Counted from the stretch's first letter, positions 1 through 8,801 are shown. The stretch: DNA of 64,000 nt from Aegicerativicinus sediminis (GCF_015476115.1 NZ_CP064295.1:2660001-2724000); one strand, 5' to 3'. The notes: a model not told the origin generated them from the letters alone. Translations and numbers: made by a program.

Positions 1-2
1 AC

Positions 3-635
3 CATTCGGAAAATGATGATTTAGGATTTTTAAAACTTTGGCTAGATTCCAAAATTAGTTCAATAAAGGGTGAAGATTATTTAACTCGATATACAGGGCA
101 AACTATTGAAGAAATATTCAAAATTGACCCTGATTATATCGTAGATAAAATTTCAAAAAACCATTTCATTATGAGTTTATCCTCAATTGAAATATTAGAG
201 AGGAGGTATAAGTATGATTTTTCGACAAGTTTTAAAAATCAATTAAAAATTAGGCATAAAGAATACCTTCAAAAAAAAGAACAATTAAAAAAGGATAGTC
301 AAATTAAACCTTACCATAATATTGATATTAATGATGAGGATTTGGGTTTAGTTAATCAAAATGAGTTTAGTAATTATCTCACGGTGAATTCCATTCCCCA
401 TAAAATTAATGATGGAAGAATTATTGTAACGAGCGATTTTTTTTGGTATTCTGGAGTGAAGATGACGAATAATTTAACTATTTGTGGAAACCTTCATGTA
501 TCTGAAATGCTCAATACCCCTAAATTAATTCCAAATGGTCTTAAAGTTAATGGATATATTCAATTTGGACAATTTCAATTTACAGATGATGACAATAATT
601 CCATCGAATTTGACAGTTGGTTGAAAATCGAATAA
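3..635 (+). CDS. Partial gene, C-terminal part of an ExoX-C-like hypothetical protein
   Basis: The reading frame is open from the window edge to a stop at 633-635, so the true start lies outside; the first internal Met is at 171. Of the 210 visible residues, about 29-46 read R-Y-x-G-Q-T-I-E-E-I-F-x-I-D-P-D-Y-I. That resembles the short domain found after some DnaQ-like exonucleases (ExoX-like C-terminal, pattern GktieEI...DPdYi). The last 80 residues contain short stretches of the form NLTICGNLHV and PNGLKVNGYIQFG, like the solenoid repeats seen in leucine-rich or beta-helical proteins. No nuclease core is visible, so the catalytic part, if any, is upstream of the window. The domain resemblance is inference; the reading frame itself is certain. 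Confidence 0.6.
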   Translation, partial: HSENDDLGFLKLWLDSKISSIKGEDYLTRYTGQTIEEIFKIDPDYIVDKISKNHFIMSLSSIEILERRYKYDFSTSFKNQLKIRHKEYLQKKEQLKKDSQIKPYHNIDINDEDLGLVNQNEFSNYLTVNSIPHKINDGRIIVTSDFFWYSGVKMTNNLTICGNLHVSEMLNTPKLIPNGLKVNGYIQFGQFQFTDDDNNSIEFDSWLKIE

Positions 636-681
636 AGGACAAAATAAAATATACTGTCTAAATACTGACTAAAATAAATAA

Positions 682-717
682 AAAAACATCTAAATAATTG
701 ATATCCAGATGTTTTTA
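682..717. terminator. Bidirectional terminator between the partial gene and tmRNA
   Basis: The arms AAAAACATCT and AGATGTTTTT flank a 16-base loop. The A-run on the left arm and the T-run on the right let it end transcription in both directions: the partial gene from the left and tmRNA from the right. Confidence 0.6.
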
Positions 718-728
718 TAAATAACTCG

Positions 729-1124
729 TGGAGTCGGAGGGATTCGAACCCTCGTCCAAACAAGCTGACAAACAGCTTTCTACACGTTTAGTCTTTATTT
801 GTTTTTTCGATGTGACACTGGCAAAAGACCACCCATGACACACTTAGCTTCTTAGGTTTCAACAGAACCACAAAGCTAGATTCTGTCTATGTTAACATTT
901 ACGATGCCCCTTGTCGGAATGCCGCTAACCAAGGCCTTCCAGGGACATTTAGCCTTCCCGCCTAGCGGGAACATGGGCCGAAATCTTACTATAATTCAGA
1001 TTAGGCAGCTAAAGCGTAGTTATTCTCGCCGTTTAAAGTTTGGTACAGCCTTTAACGTGTTTCAATACCATTACACGACGTGCTTACTATCCACCAGGTC
1101 TTGCTGTCAAAACCAGTCGACCCC
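729..1124 (-). ncRNA. ssrA: tmRNA (SsrA), tag peptide GENNYALAA
   Basis: On the minus strand the RNA begins GGGGUCGACUGG at 1124 and ends CGACUCCA at 729. The first seven and last seven pairing bases form the tRNA-like acceptor stem (six Watson-Crick pairs and one G-U), and the T-arm GGUUCGAAUCC precedes the encoded CCA. Reading minus from 1030 to 1001 gives GGC GAG AAT AAC TAC GCT TTA GCT GCC TAA, the tag G-E-N-N-Y-A-L-A-A, a typical flavobacterial proteolysis tag. With SmpB it rescues stalled ribosomes. A TAATTTTG box on the minus strand at 1190-1183 could be its promoter, with about 60 nt then removed by processing. The open frame across 889-1167 on the other strand is a shadow of this RNA. 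Confidence 0.96.
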
Positions 1125-1293
1125 ATGTGAAATATTCCTTTATATCTTATGGATTAAATCACCTTAAGATTTTAAAGGATGACAAAATTACATAAATAAT
1201 ATATTTCGTCTCTATACATATTAGGCAAAAACTATTCCAATGAAGTCAATGTCATGCCAGATACTATATTATTTTCAAACTAAATAAAATGTT

Positions 1294-1506
1294 TTGATAA
1301 AGGAAGGAACGAAAGTTAGTTGGAAGTGGGGAAATGGAAAAGACCATGGAACGGTAAAGAAAACTTATGCTGAAGAAGTTTCTAAAACTATCCAAGGTAG
1401 TAAGATTATTAGGAAGGGCGAATTAGAAAATAAAGCGTTGTATATTGAACAAGAGGATGGAGGGCATGTTTTAAAATTGGAAAGTGAGGTAAATAGAGCC
1501 GATTAA
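1294..1506 (+). CDS. DUF2945 / HVA1 tudor-like small protein
   Basis: This is a 70-residue protein beginning MIKEGTKVSWKWGNG, with a second conserved block near ALYIEQEDGGHVLKLESEV. That pattern matches the DUF2945 family (hypervirulence-associated TUDOR domain), small beta-barrel proteins of unknown biochemical role. The start is a TTG codon. An ATG five bases upstream (1289) is in another frame and stops after two codons, so TTG is the only start that gives the family N-terminus. It stands alone between tmRNA and the dehydrogenase gene, whose promoter lies just after it. Family assignment is likely; function is unknown. Confidence 0.75.
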   Translation: MIKEGTKVSWKWGNGKDHGTVKKTYAEEVSKTIQGSKIIRKGELENKALYIEQEDGGHVLKLESEVNRAD

Positions 1507-1511
1507 TGTTG

Positions 1512-1542
1512 TTGGTATAGCTAATTTCTAATCGTACTTTTG
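1512..1542 (+). promoter_or_regulatory. Bacteroidetes-type promoter for the dehydrogenase gene
   Basis: TTG at 1512-1514, a 20-base spacer, then TACTTTTG at 1535-1542. This fits the Bacteroidetes consensus TTG-N19/21-TAnnTTTG and lies 18 bases before the ATG at 1561. Confidence 0.65.
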
Positions 1543-1560
1543 TGGTACTAACAGAACAGA

Positions 1561-2766
1561 ATGAAATTTGGAATTATAAGGGAGCGGAAATCTCCTCCAG
1601 ATCGGCGTGTCGTTTTTACACCTTTAAAAATTATTGAAGCCATAAAGAAATTTCCTGATGCTGAATTCGTAATTGAGCCTTCAGAAATACGGGCATTTAC
1701 TGACAAAAGTTATTCCGAACTTGGAATTGAGGTTTCTGAAAATATGGACCAATGCGAAGTTCTATTAGGCGTAAAAGAGGTGCCAATTGATTCTTTAATT
1801 GAGAATAAATCTTATTTTTTCTTTTCACATACGATTAAAAAGCAGCCCTATAATCGCGATTTGTTAAGGGCTATTTTGAACAAGAATATTACGCTTTATG
1901 ATCATGAAACCTTGAAGAATGGAAAAGGTTCAAGACTGGTTGCATTTGGGCGCTATGCAGGTATAGTAGGAGCCTACAATGGTTTCCGGGCTTATGGTTT
2001 AAAATCAAGAAAATATATTTTGCCAAAAGCAGAAACGTTGGAATCCCAAGAAGACCTTATAAATCATCTTAAAAATATTCAGTTAGGAAACATAAAGATT
2101 TTGCTAACTGGTCGTGGCCGAGTGGGGAAGGGCGCAAAAGAGATGCTTGATGGAATGGGGCTCAGACAGGTTGGGGTTGCTGATTATTTAAAGAAAACTT
2201 TCGAGGAACCAGTTTATTGCAATATAGATATCTCAGAATATAACAAACGAATGGATGGTATAAGGGGAAGCTATGCTGATTTTTTTGCGAATCCTGAGGA
2301 GTATCGATCAGATTTCTTTCGGTTTGCCGAGGTTACTGATTTATACATTGCAGGACATTTTTATGGAGAAGGCGCACCATATCTTTTTACACGGGAAGAC
2401 GTTAAAAACCCTAACTTCAAAATAACCACGGTGGCTGATATTAGCTGTGATATAGATGGGCCAGTCGCGACTACTATAAGACCTTCGACAATAGCTGAAC
2501 CAATTTATGGTTATGACCCGATATCAGAAAGTGAAGTGGACTTCAAAAATGAAAATGCTATCGCCGTGATGGCCGTGGATAATTTGCCTTGCGAACTTCC
2601 CAAAGATGCTAGTGAAGGATTTGGTGAAATGTTTTTGGAGTATGTTATTCCAGCATTTTTCAATAATGATAAGGATGGTATTCTAGATAGGGCGAAAATT
2701 ACGGAAAATGGTAAACTGACCCCTCGTTTTGCATATCTACAAGCTTATGTTGATGGGCTGGAGTAA
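1561..2766 (+). CDS. AlaDH/PNT-type dehydrogenase, saccharopine dehydrogenase (lysine-forming)-like
   Basis: This 401-residue protein has the two-domain layout of alanine dehydrogenase, transhydrogenase alpha and yeast-type saccharopine dehydrogenase (Lys1). The N-terminal region opens with FGIIRERKSPPDRRVVFTP. K72 (in LLGVKE) and H90 (in FFFSHTIKKQ) sit 18 residues apart, at the places of the catalytic Lys and His of Lys1. A Rossmann loop GRGRVGKGA lies at 184-192. A soluble NAD(P)-dependent amino-acid oxidoreductase is therefore likely. Whether its substrate is saccharopine, alanine or another amino acid cannot be read from sequence. It is a single gene with its own promoter and ends two bases before the convergent gene. 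Many annotations would call it alanine dehydrogenase. Confidence 0.75.
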   Translation: MKFGIIRERKSPPDRRVVFTPLKIIEAIKKFPDAEFVIEPSEIRAFTDKSYSELGIEVSENMDQCEVLLGVKEVPIDSLIENKSYFFFSHTIKKQPYNRDLLRAILNKNITLYDHETLKNGKGSRLVAFGRYAGIVGAYNGFRAYGLKSRKYILPKAETLESQEDLINHLKNIQLGNIKILLTGRGRVGKGAKEMLDGMGLRQVGVADYLKKTFEEPVYCNIDISEYNKRMDGIRGSYADFFANPEEYRSDFFRFAEVTDLYIAGHFYGEGAPYLFTREDVKNPNFKITTVADISCDIDGPVATTIRPSTIAEPIYGYDPISESEVDFKNENAIAVMAVDNLPCELPKDASEGFGEMFLEYVIPAFFNNDKDGILDRAKITENGKLTPRFAYLQAYVDGLE

Positions 2767-2767
2767 T

Positions 2768-3457
2768 TTATTCTATATTTTTCAAGGCTATGGTTTTAGA
2801 CTTCACTAAATAGTGTTCAAAAAATCTATAACCTAATAATAAAAACATACTAAAGGAAAATATAAAAAGCCAAGCGCTTTTGTTTGCCAATGGTTGCACG
2901 ATAATATTTACACTTTCAATAAAGAGAGATTGTGGCTCCTTTATTAGATCCCAAGAGTTAAATCGTAAAAATCGACCTAAATAAACCCCAAAGGAGGATA
3001 ATGTTAAAAGAGATATCAACCCTATTGGTTTCAGCCAGTTTGGTGTTACACTAATTAACATCTCTCGCATAGAGATAAGACTTGAATAAAACAAGTATAA
3101 ACCCGTTCCTGCAAAAGTTGTGATGACGAGAATATCTAACGAAGCAATATAGTTTTGGCTAGCTCTCACATGCAATAAATCAGTTATAATATAAGGAGCA
3201 TTTGGTAAAAATAGTAGCCATATAATTGTCGAGGGGACTAGCATCCATTTGTTCAGTTTATTTGTTGTGATGAATGAACTGATTGCAAATGGTATAAATG
3301 CCAAAAACAAATTCCAAACCAAAAAAATAAGGTGAAAGGATTTTGTGATTTTCATTCGAATCATCAGCAAAATAATTGCAGTCATACTAGAAAGTATAAC
3401 AAGACTGAAAGTTTCAAAATTTTTGAATAAGTAGGTTTTAAAATGGTTCATGTTCAA
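2768..3457 (-). CDS. DUF1361 integral membrane protein
   Basis: The 229-residue hydrophobic protein has about seven predicted membrane segments. The central stretch WNLFLAFIPFAIS followed by WLLFLPNAPYIITDLLH is the hallmark of DUF1361, a family of unknown function. Its first 20 bases overlap the end of the upstream DUF2809 gene, so the two are very likely translationally coupled in one operon with the 46-residue protein before them. Its stop lies next to the stop of the convergent dehydrogenase gene, with no room for a terminator between them. Confidence 0.8.
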   Translation of the reverse strand: MNMNHFKTYLFKNFETFSLVILSSMTAIILLMIRMKITKSFHLIFLVWNLFLAFIPFAISSFITTNKLNKWMLVPSTIIWLLFLPNAPYIITDLLHVRASQNYIASLDILVITTFAGTGLYLFYSSLISMREMLISVTPNWLKPIGLISLLTLSSFGVYLGRFLRFNSWDLIKEPQSLFIESVNIIVQPLANKSAWLFIFSFSMFLLLGYRFFEHYLVKSKTIALKNIE

Positions 3458-3821
3458 ATGTTTTTAAGTCGATAAAATAAATTACAGTCACTCCCAAGAT
3501 GTATGCAAATATGTCTTGGAAGCTAAAAGTATTTCCTAATACCAGCCTTGCGAGCATATTGTTTTCTAATCCGAGGAGGTTAATTAATTTGAAATATTGA
3601 AGGGTTTCGACACCAATGGCAAAGATTAATACCGCTATAGCCATATAAATTGGTTTTATATGAATAATCGATCTCGCCGCGGCATACACAAGAATCACTA
3701 CCAAGAAATCACCAAAAGTTACACGCAGAAATCCATTTTGAATCCAAAGTGCCAATCCTAATTCCAAAATCAATATGACAAGAAAAAGCATTAAATAATT
3801 ACTGTTAAACGATATTTTCAT
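3438..3821 (-). CDS. DUF2809 membrane protein
   Basis: This is a 127-residue protein with four predicted membrane segments. The motifs GDFLVVILVYAAAR (about 37-50) and GVETLQYFKLINLLG followed by SFQDIFAYILG are typical of DUF2809, which is related in pattern to VanZ-like proteins. It overlaps the downstream DUF1361 gene by 20 bases and starts 12 bases after the stop of a tiny membrane-protein gene, suggesting a three-gene operon 3974 to 2768. Function is unknown. The pairing with DUF1361 suggests a shared membrane complex or pathway, which is inference only. Confidence 0.8.
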   Translation of the reverse strand: MKISFNSNYLMLFLVILILELGLALWIQNGFLRVTFGDFLVVILVYAAARSIIHIKPIYMAIAVLIFAIGVETLQYFKLINLLGLENNMLARLVLGNTFSFQDIFAYILGVTVIYFIDLKTFEHEPF

Positions 3822-3833
3822 GCTGTCCTTGCT

Positions 3834-3974
3834 TTAACTTTTCAATAGTTTCCTTGAAACAAATAATGCAATTACGATAATAATTATTATCCGAATTGCA
3901 ACATTAATTATAGGGTGATCGAATAGGTGTATCAAGGAATGGTAAAACTTGTGTAGTTGTTCAAACAAAATCAT
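3834..3974 (-). CDS. Small 46-residue single-pass membrane protein
   Basis: An ATG at 3974 (minus) opens a 46-codon frame ending in TAA at 3834. The protein begins MILFEQLHKFYHSLIHLF. It has one hydrophobic stretch, roughly residues 28-41 (VAIRIIIIIVIALF), followed by a basic tail SRKLLKS, as expected for a single-pass inner-membrane protein. The stop lies 12 bases before the start of the DUF2809 gene, so it sits as first gene of that operon. I do not recognise the family. Evidence that it is real: position, spacing, a membrane-protein composition with a plausible topology signal, and no better use for this interval. Confidence 0.55.
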   Translation of the reverse strand: MILFEQLHKFYHSLIHLFDHPIINVAIRIIIIIVIALFVSRKLLKS

Positions 3975-4023
3975 AATATAAATCTAAAGTACTTTGAAAT
4001 ACAAAGTAAAAATATAAAAATTT

Positions 4024-4320
4024 TTAAATCTTTCCTTTTAAAAGTTTTTCTAAAACTTCGATATGTTTTTCAAAGGCAGATTTGCCACTTTTTGAAGCTT
4101 GGTAGCGGGTATTTGGTTTTCTTCCTATAAATTGTTTCTCAATTTTGATATAATCTTCTTGCTCCAACGCCTTTAAATGGCTTGCCAAATTCCCATCAGT
4201 GACATCTAGAAGTTCTTTTAGGGTATTAAAATCGGCATATTCATTTACCATTAGTATAGACATAATCCCCAAACGTATTCGGTGATCGAAGGCTTTATTT
4301 AATTCATTTATGATACTCAC
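4024..4320 (-). CDS. Winged-helix transcriptional regulator (HTH_34 type)
   Basis: This 98-residue protein is a single winged-helix domain. The recognition region reads FNTLKELLDVTDGNLASHLKALEQ (about 32-55), and the wing contains IGRKPNTRYQASKSG. This is the short MarR/ArsR-like form (HTH_34, winged helix DNA-binding domain) common in Bacteroidetes. It starts immediately after the stop of the upstream membrane-protein gene with no gap, so the two are co-transcribed and probably coupled. By analogy with similar pairs, the regulator may control its own operon. No ligand-binding domain is present. Confidence 0.8.
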   Translation of the reverse strand: MSIINELNKAFDHRIRLGIMSILMVNEYADFNTLKELLDVTDGNLASHLKALEQEDYIKIEKQFIGRKPNTRYQASKSGKSAFEKHIEVLEKLLKGKI

Positions 4321-4941
4321 TTAGGAAGCCTTTTTAGGAAGATCGTATTTGTAATGCATCCAAATACCATAGACAATATGCAAAATTCCAAATCCTAGGA
4401 CCCAAAGCCAAAATCCAAAACCAGGTAAAAGAGCACAAATTAGTCCCAAAGTCACCTCTATTAGTCCCAAATAACGGATGTCTCCCAAGCTATATTTCGA
4501 AGCATTTATTAGGGCTAAACCATAAAAAATTAACATTAGAGCGGCCGTTTGACCATATTTTTGTTGATCTAGAATTATCAGAATATAAATACCCCCTGTA
4601 ACCAGTGGTATCAAAAAATTAATTATTAACCTTCTTGAAGTTTTGTCCCATATCTTTTCCCCATTCTTTTTAGCTTTTCTAGTTGTAAGAAAAATTGCTG
4701 TAATTATACTGAAAATAGCAATTAGAAATAAATCAATCAAGACCATTGTATAAATATGCCCTCCACTTGCAACAGTATCCTCACCAGAAATTTTTACTAG
4801 CCAGTAAGCAATGGCAGCTCCAATTAAAGCATAAATACCGGCCAATATACCGCTTAACCCACTTAATGAAATAAATCGGGAAGACCGATTCATCATTTGC
4901 TTAATCTCATTTATATCTTGAAGATAATTTTTGGAGTCCAT
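4321..4941 (-). CDS. Hypothetical multi-pass membrane protein partnered with the HTH regulator
   Basis: This is a 206-residue protein with an N-terminal cytosolic segment (MDSKNYLQDINEIKQMMNRS) and about six hydrophobic segments arranged as three pairs. No catalytic motif is visible. It abuts the winged-helix gene exactly, stop next to start. The pattern of regulator plus small membrane protein recurs in Bacteroidetes, but its function is not established. The N-terminal segment with repeated acidic and basic residues could be a site for protein contact. I do not recognise a named family. Confidence 0.6.
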   Translation of the reverse strand: MDSKNYLQDINEIKQMMNRSSRFISLSGLSGILAGIYALIGAAIAYWLVKISGEDTVASGGHIYTMVLIDLFLIAIFSIITAIFLTTRKAKKNGEKIWDKTSRRLIINFLIPLVTGGIYILIILDQQKYGQTAALMLIFYGLALINASKYSLGDIRYLGLIEVTLGLICALLPGFGFWLWVLGFGILHIVYGIWMHYKYDLPKKAS

Positions 4942-5016
4942 ATTAAAGTACTTTGTGTGACAAAGCTATAAATAAAAATAAAGTAATAATGTTTATGGGG
5001 TAAAATTTAGAATAAG

Positions 5017-5508
5017 TTAGTTGGCTGAAAACTCAATCCTGTCATTTATTTGAACTCCCAATATATCAGAAAGGCCGCCATTTAATTCTAAAACATATTT
5101 TGCTGGAGCCTCAGAAGGCAATGAAGTTTCATCTTCAGGCTTGGCATTTTTTACAATGCTGACAATTTTTTTATCAGCTCCAATATATAATATGTCTAAT
5201 GGGAATTCCGTATTCTTCATGTAGAAACTGCGGTATTGGGTGTCAGGAAAAATAAATAGCATCCCTTGAGAATTTTTCATTCCTTTTCGATACATCAATC
5301 CAGTTTCACGCTTATATTCATCATCAGCAATTTCAATATCAACTTTAGATAAAAGGCTATCTGAACTTTGTTTAAAAATAGATAATTCCCCATTCTTGGT
5401 AAATTTAATTTCTACCTGGGAAGGTGGTGTGTTGTTCGGTTCTTCTTTACATGAATTGAAAGCAACTACCGAAATGAGCAGAAGGACAAATAAATAGGGT
5501 TTTTTCAT
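5017..5508 (-). CDS. DUF192 lipoprotein
   Basis: A signal peptide with lipobox VAFNSC puts the mature N-terminal Cys at residue 20, followed by a Pro/Asn-rich linker. The rest is a DUF192 domain: ADDEYKRETGLMYRKGM, then GMLFIFPDTQYRSFYMKNTEFPLDI and a C-terminal VLELNGG segment. DUF192 proteins form a small beta-rich fold of unknown function. The stop of lgt and the start of this gene share one base (5508), so the lipoprotein gene is coupled to lgt, the enzyme that would lipidate it. Length 163 is normal for the family plus a leader. Confidence 0.85.
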   Translation of the reverse strand: MKKPYLFVLLLISVVAFNSCKEEPNNTPPSQVEIKFTKNGELSIFKQSSDSLLSKVDIEIADDEYKRETGLMYRKGMKNSQGMLFIFPDTQYRSFYMKNTEFPLDILYIGADKKIVSIVKNAKPEDETSLPSEAPAKYVLELNGGLSDILGVQINDRIEFSAN

Positions 5509-6335
5509 TAGGCCGACTTTACTTTAGGTTTATAGATAAACATAAAATATAGGCCAATTAATATAAACGGAATACTTAAAATCTGACCGGTTTTTAATCC
5601 GAACCAATCTATGTATTCGTCACCCTGTGGCTCTTTAAAGAATTCAACAAAGAACCTTATCGTCCATAAAAAGACTAAAAATAATCCGAATAAAAATCCG
5701 CTTTGTTCACTTTTGTTAGTCTTCCAATAAAAATACCAAAGCACGATAAATACCACTATATAGCAAATGGCTTCATATAATTGGGCGGGGTGTCGCGGAA
5801 ACGTTTCACCAAGTTGGGAAAACACTACACCGTAATCAGTACCGGTTGGTTTCCCGATGATTTCAGAATTTATAAAATTTCCTATTCTTACAGAGGTTGC
5901 GCCGATCGCAACTGGGATAACAATTCGGTCTAAAATCCAAAGTACAGTCTTTTTAAGTACTTTCTTATTATATAGCCACATGGCAATTATCATTGCAATC
6001 GCAGCACCATGACTAGCTAATCCTTGAAATCCCGTAAACTCAAATTCTGGTTTGAATCTAAATGGTAGAAAAATACTAAAAAAGTCATCTTTGAAAAGTT
6101 CTGGTTGGTAAAAGATAACATGTCCTAATCTTGCGCCAAGCATTAATCCTATTACACAATACATAAATAGGGATTCCAAGGACTCTTCTGGTTGACCTTC
6201 ATGCTTATAGACCTTTTTCATAATGTAATAGCCTATAACGAAGGCTAAAATCCACATTAAACTATAGTAGTGTAAAGTATAAAACCCTAAATCAATCCCT
6301 TTGGAAGGATTCCAAACAATTTCTATAAAATGCAT
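5508..6335 (-). CDS. lgt: Prolipoprotein diacylglyceryl transferase
   Basis: Lgt transfers diacylglycerol from phosphatidylglycerol to the lipobox Cys of prolipoproteins in the inner membrane. The 275-residue protein has about seven membrane segments. The characteristic blocks are GLASHG (105-110, with the conserved His), the Lgt signature RIGNFINSE (150-158) and RHPAQLYEA (181-189). The gene follows yidD after 59 bases and is joined directly to a downstream lipoprotein gene. Call is secure. Confidence 0.95.
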   Translation of the reverse strand: MHFIEIVWNPSKGIDLGFYTLHYYSLMWILAFVIGYYIMKKVYKHEGQPEESLESLFMYCVIGLMLGARLGHVIFYQPELFKDDFFSIFLPFRFKPEFEFTGFQGLASHGAAIAMIIAMWLYNKKVLKKTVLWILDRIVIPVAIGATSVRIGNFINSEIIGKPTGTDYGVVFSQLGETFPRHPAQLYEAICYIVVFIVLWYFYWKTNKSEQSGFLFGLFLVFLWTIRFFVEFFKEPQGDEYIDWFGLKTGQILSIPFILIGLYFMFIYKPKVKSA

Positions 6336-6394
6336 GTGTTACTAATTACTGATCAAATATAGCTCATTGAGACAGAAATGGAAACCTTAAACTT

Positions 6395-6625
6395 TCAAAG
6401 TTTATCCGGCACAGGATCGTATCCGCTACCTCCCCATGGATTGCAGCTTAAAATCCTTTTAATGCTCAGCCAACCCCCTTTAAAAAGCCCATGTTTCTTA
6501 AGTGCCTCAACGGTATAATTAGAACAGGTAGGTTGATACCTGCAAGTCGCAGGTGTTATTGGAGAAATAAATAATTGATAAAACTTTATCAATAACAAAA
6601 ATGGTGCAATTAAAATGCGTTTCAT
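6395..6625 (-). CDS. yidD: Membrane protein insertion efficiency factor YidD
   Basis: This 76-residue protein carries the YidD signature: [11 protein letters not shown], then [19 protein letters not shown], and [24 protein letters not shown]. The conserved cysteines are all present. YidD assists YidC-dependent membrane insertion through an N-terminal amphipathic helix. Its start overlaps the end of cysS by four bases (ATGA type), so it is read with that operon. In many bacteria yidD sits by rnpA/yidC; here it is in a tRNA-synthetase and lipoprotein cluster. Confidence 0.95.
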   Translation of the reverse strand: MKRILIAPFLLLIKFYQLFISPITPATCRYQPTCSNYTVEALKKHGLFKGGWLSIKRILSCNPWGGSGYDPVPDKL

Positions 6626-8109
6626 TTAGGAACAATAGAAAATGTGGTGCCCTCTTTACCGTCCTGTAATTGAATGCCAGCCTTAGCCAATTCGTCCCTT
6701 ATTTTATCGGAAGTTGCAAAATCTTTGTTAAGTCTTGCTTGTTGCCTCAATTGAATAAGTAAATCCACGGCTGCATCCAAAGGTCCACTTTCATTTGTAT
6801 TCTCATTAACCTTTGTAAATCCAAGTACATCAAAAACAAAAATGTTGAATGTGTTACTTAAGAGTTCAATATCTTCTTTGGTTAGAGTTTCACTACCCTC
6901 TTTAACTTGGTTAATATATTTAACCGCCTCGAACAAATTAGCAATTAAGATTGGAGAGTTGAAGTCATCATTCATGGCATCATAGCACGCTTGCTTCCAT
7001 TCAGAAATATCGATCGTTGAATGGCCAGACGGAACTAGCGAATCAATACTCTCTATTGCATCCATTAACCTAAAAAATCCTTTTTCGCTTGCTAATAGAC
7101 CATTATTTGTAAAATCTAAAACACTTCTATAATGAGCTTGAAGCATAAAAAATCTTGCTACACTTGGCGCAAAAGCCTTGCTAATATTATCGTTTTCACC
7201 TGTAAAAATTTCATTTGGTAAAATATAATTGCCTGTAGATTTGGCCATTTTTTTACCATTCATTATCAGCATGTTAGCATGCATCCAATAATGTACAGGG
7301 GCGTGATTGTTACAAGCCTCAGCTTGCGCAATTTCACACTCGTGATGGGGAAACTTTAGGTCCATTCCACCGCCGTGGATATCGAATTCTTCCCCAAGAT
7401 ATTTAGTGCTCATAGCAGTACATTCTAAATGCCAGCCAGGAAAACCATCGCTCCATGGTGAAGGCCAACGCATAATGTGTTGGGGTTCAGCTTTCTTCCA
7501 GAGTGCAAAATCTTGAGGGTTTTTCTTATCGGTTTGCCCATCTAAGGCCCGAGTGTTATGGATAAGATCTTCTACATTACGTTTACTAAGAATACCATAT
7601 TGTTTGGTCTCATTATATTTTAATACATCAAAATAAACAGAGCCATTAACCTCATAGGCCAATCCCTTTTTCAGAATTTCCTTTATTATTTCAATCTGCT
7701 CAATAATATGGCCTGTGGCCGTTGGTTCAATACTAGGAGGCAGAAAATTGAATTTATTAAGGATATTATGGAAATCAACTGTATAGCGCTGAACCACTTC
7801 CATAGGTTCTATTTGTTCTAGCCGCGCTTTTTTAGCAATCCTATCTTCGCCAACATCTGCATCATTCTCTAAATGTCCGGCGTCTGTGATATTTCTTACA
7901 TATCGAACTTTGTAACCCAAATGTTTCAGGTAGCGAAATACCATGTCAAAAGACATAAAGGTTCTAACGTTACCTAAATGCACATTGCTATAAACTGTAG
8001 GTCCACAGACATACATGCCTACGGATCCGTCATTAATGGGTTTGAAAATTTCCTTTTCTCCGCTAAGGGAATTGTAAATTTTAATTTGGTTGTCTTTGTA
8101 AAGAGCCAT
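6622..8109 (-). CDS. cysS: Cysteinyl-tRNA synthetase
   Basis: This class I synthetase charges tRNA-Cys. Of its 495 residues, the HIGH-type motif is HLGN (44-47) after the zinc-ligand region CGPT (C35). GWHLECTAM (225-233) and [13 protein letters not shown] (245-257) supply the other zinc ligands, and KMAKS (287-291) is the KMSKS loop. The C-terminus ends in the short anticodon-binding helical region. The gene starts 14 bases after folE and overlaps yidD by four bases, forming a run folE-cysS-yidD-lgt-DUF192. Confidence 0.97.
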   Translation of the reverse strand: MALYKDNQIKIYNSLSGEKEIFKPINDGSVGMYVCGPTVYSNVHLGNVRTFMSFDMVFRYLKHLGYKVRYVRNITDAGHLENDADVGEDRIAKKARLEQIEPMEVVQRYTVDFHNILNKFNFLPPSIEPTATGHIIEQIEIIKEILKKGLAYEVNGSVYFDVLKYNETKQYGILSKRNVEDLIHNTRALDGQTDKKNPQDFALWKKAEPQHIMRWPSPWSDGFPGWHLECTAMSTKYLGEEFDIHGGGMDLKFPHHECEIAQAEACNNHAPVHYWMHANMLIMNGKKMAKSTGNYILPNEIFTGENDNISKAFAPSVARFFMLQAHYRSVLDFTNNGLLASEKGFFRLMDAIESIDSLVPSGHSTIDISEWKQACYDAMNDDFNSPILIANLFEAVKYINQVKEGSETLTKEDIELLSNTFNIFVFDVLGFTKVNENTNESGPLDAAVDLLIQLRQQARLNKDFATSDKIRDELAKAGIQLQDGKEGTTFSIVPK

Positions 8110-8123
8110 TGGCAGGGGCTAGC

Positions 8124-8801
8124 TTAAAAAGGGGTTTCTAATTTTATGTAATCTAAAAATTCTCTTCTAATTTCTTTTTCTTGAAATTTACCACCAAATT
8201 CAGCGGTAACGGTACTAGAGTCAATATCCCTAATTCCCCTACTATTAACACATAGGTGCTTAGCATCAATTATACAGGCAACATCCTCTGTATTCAATAC
8301 TTTTTGCATTTCTCTTACTATTTGGATAGTTAGCCTTTCTTGTACTTGTGGCCGCCTGGCAAAATAATCAACAATTCTATTCATTTTAGAAAGCCCAACC
8401 ACAGTACCATTAGATATATAAGCCAAATGCGCCTTACCAACAATCGGTAACAAATGGTGTTCGCAAGTAGAGTAAACATTGATGTTTTTTTCTACCAGCA
8501 TTTCACCGTACTTGTATTTATTTTGAAAAGTTGAGGCCTTCGGTTTAATATCTGGATTTAAACCTCCAAATAATTCTTGTACATACATTTTGGCAACTCT
8601 TAAAGGTGTTCCTTTGAGACTATCGTCCGTAAGGTCTAGTCCCAAAGTTTCCATTATATGCCTTACATCATCTTTAATGATGTCTATTTTTTCTTCTTTT
8701 GTAAGCTTAAAGGCATCTTTTCTCATCGGAGTTTCGAAGGAAGTTCCGACATGATCATTACCCATTGCTTCAAATTTCTCTAATTCGTTCTCGATTTTCA
8801 T
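8124..8801 (-). CDS. folE: GTP cyclohydrolase I (FolE)
   Basis: FolE converts GTP to dihydroneopterin triphosphate, the first step to folate. Of 225 residues, STCEHHLLP (C113, H115, H116) and KHLCVNSRG (C184) give the zinc site and the catalytic His. The first 30 residues are a variable extension. It is probably the first gene of the operon. A TATCTTTG box (minus strand, 8850-8843) lies 42 bases before the ATG, with a possible TTG 22 bases further up. folP, a later step of the same pathway, is at 23 kb, so the pathway is not clustered. Confidence 0.96.
   Translation of the reverse strand: MKIENELEKFEAMGNDHVGTSFETPMRKDAFKLTKEEKIDIIKDDVRHIMETLGLDLTDDSLKGTPLRVAKMYVQELFGGLNPDIKPKASTFQNKYKYGEMLVEKNINVYSTCEHHLLPIVGKAHLAYISNGTVVGLSKMNRIVDYFARRPQVQERLTIQIVREMQKVLNTEDVACIIDAKHLCVNSRGIRDIDSSTVTAEFGGKFQEKEIRREFLDYIKLETPF

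Noticed and set aside
889-1167. A 92-codon open frame on the plus strand
   Set aside because: It lies almost entirely on the antisense of tmRNA and has no coding character.
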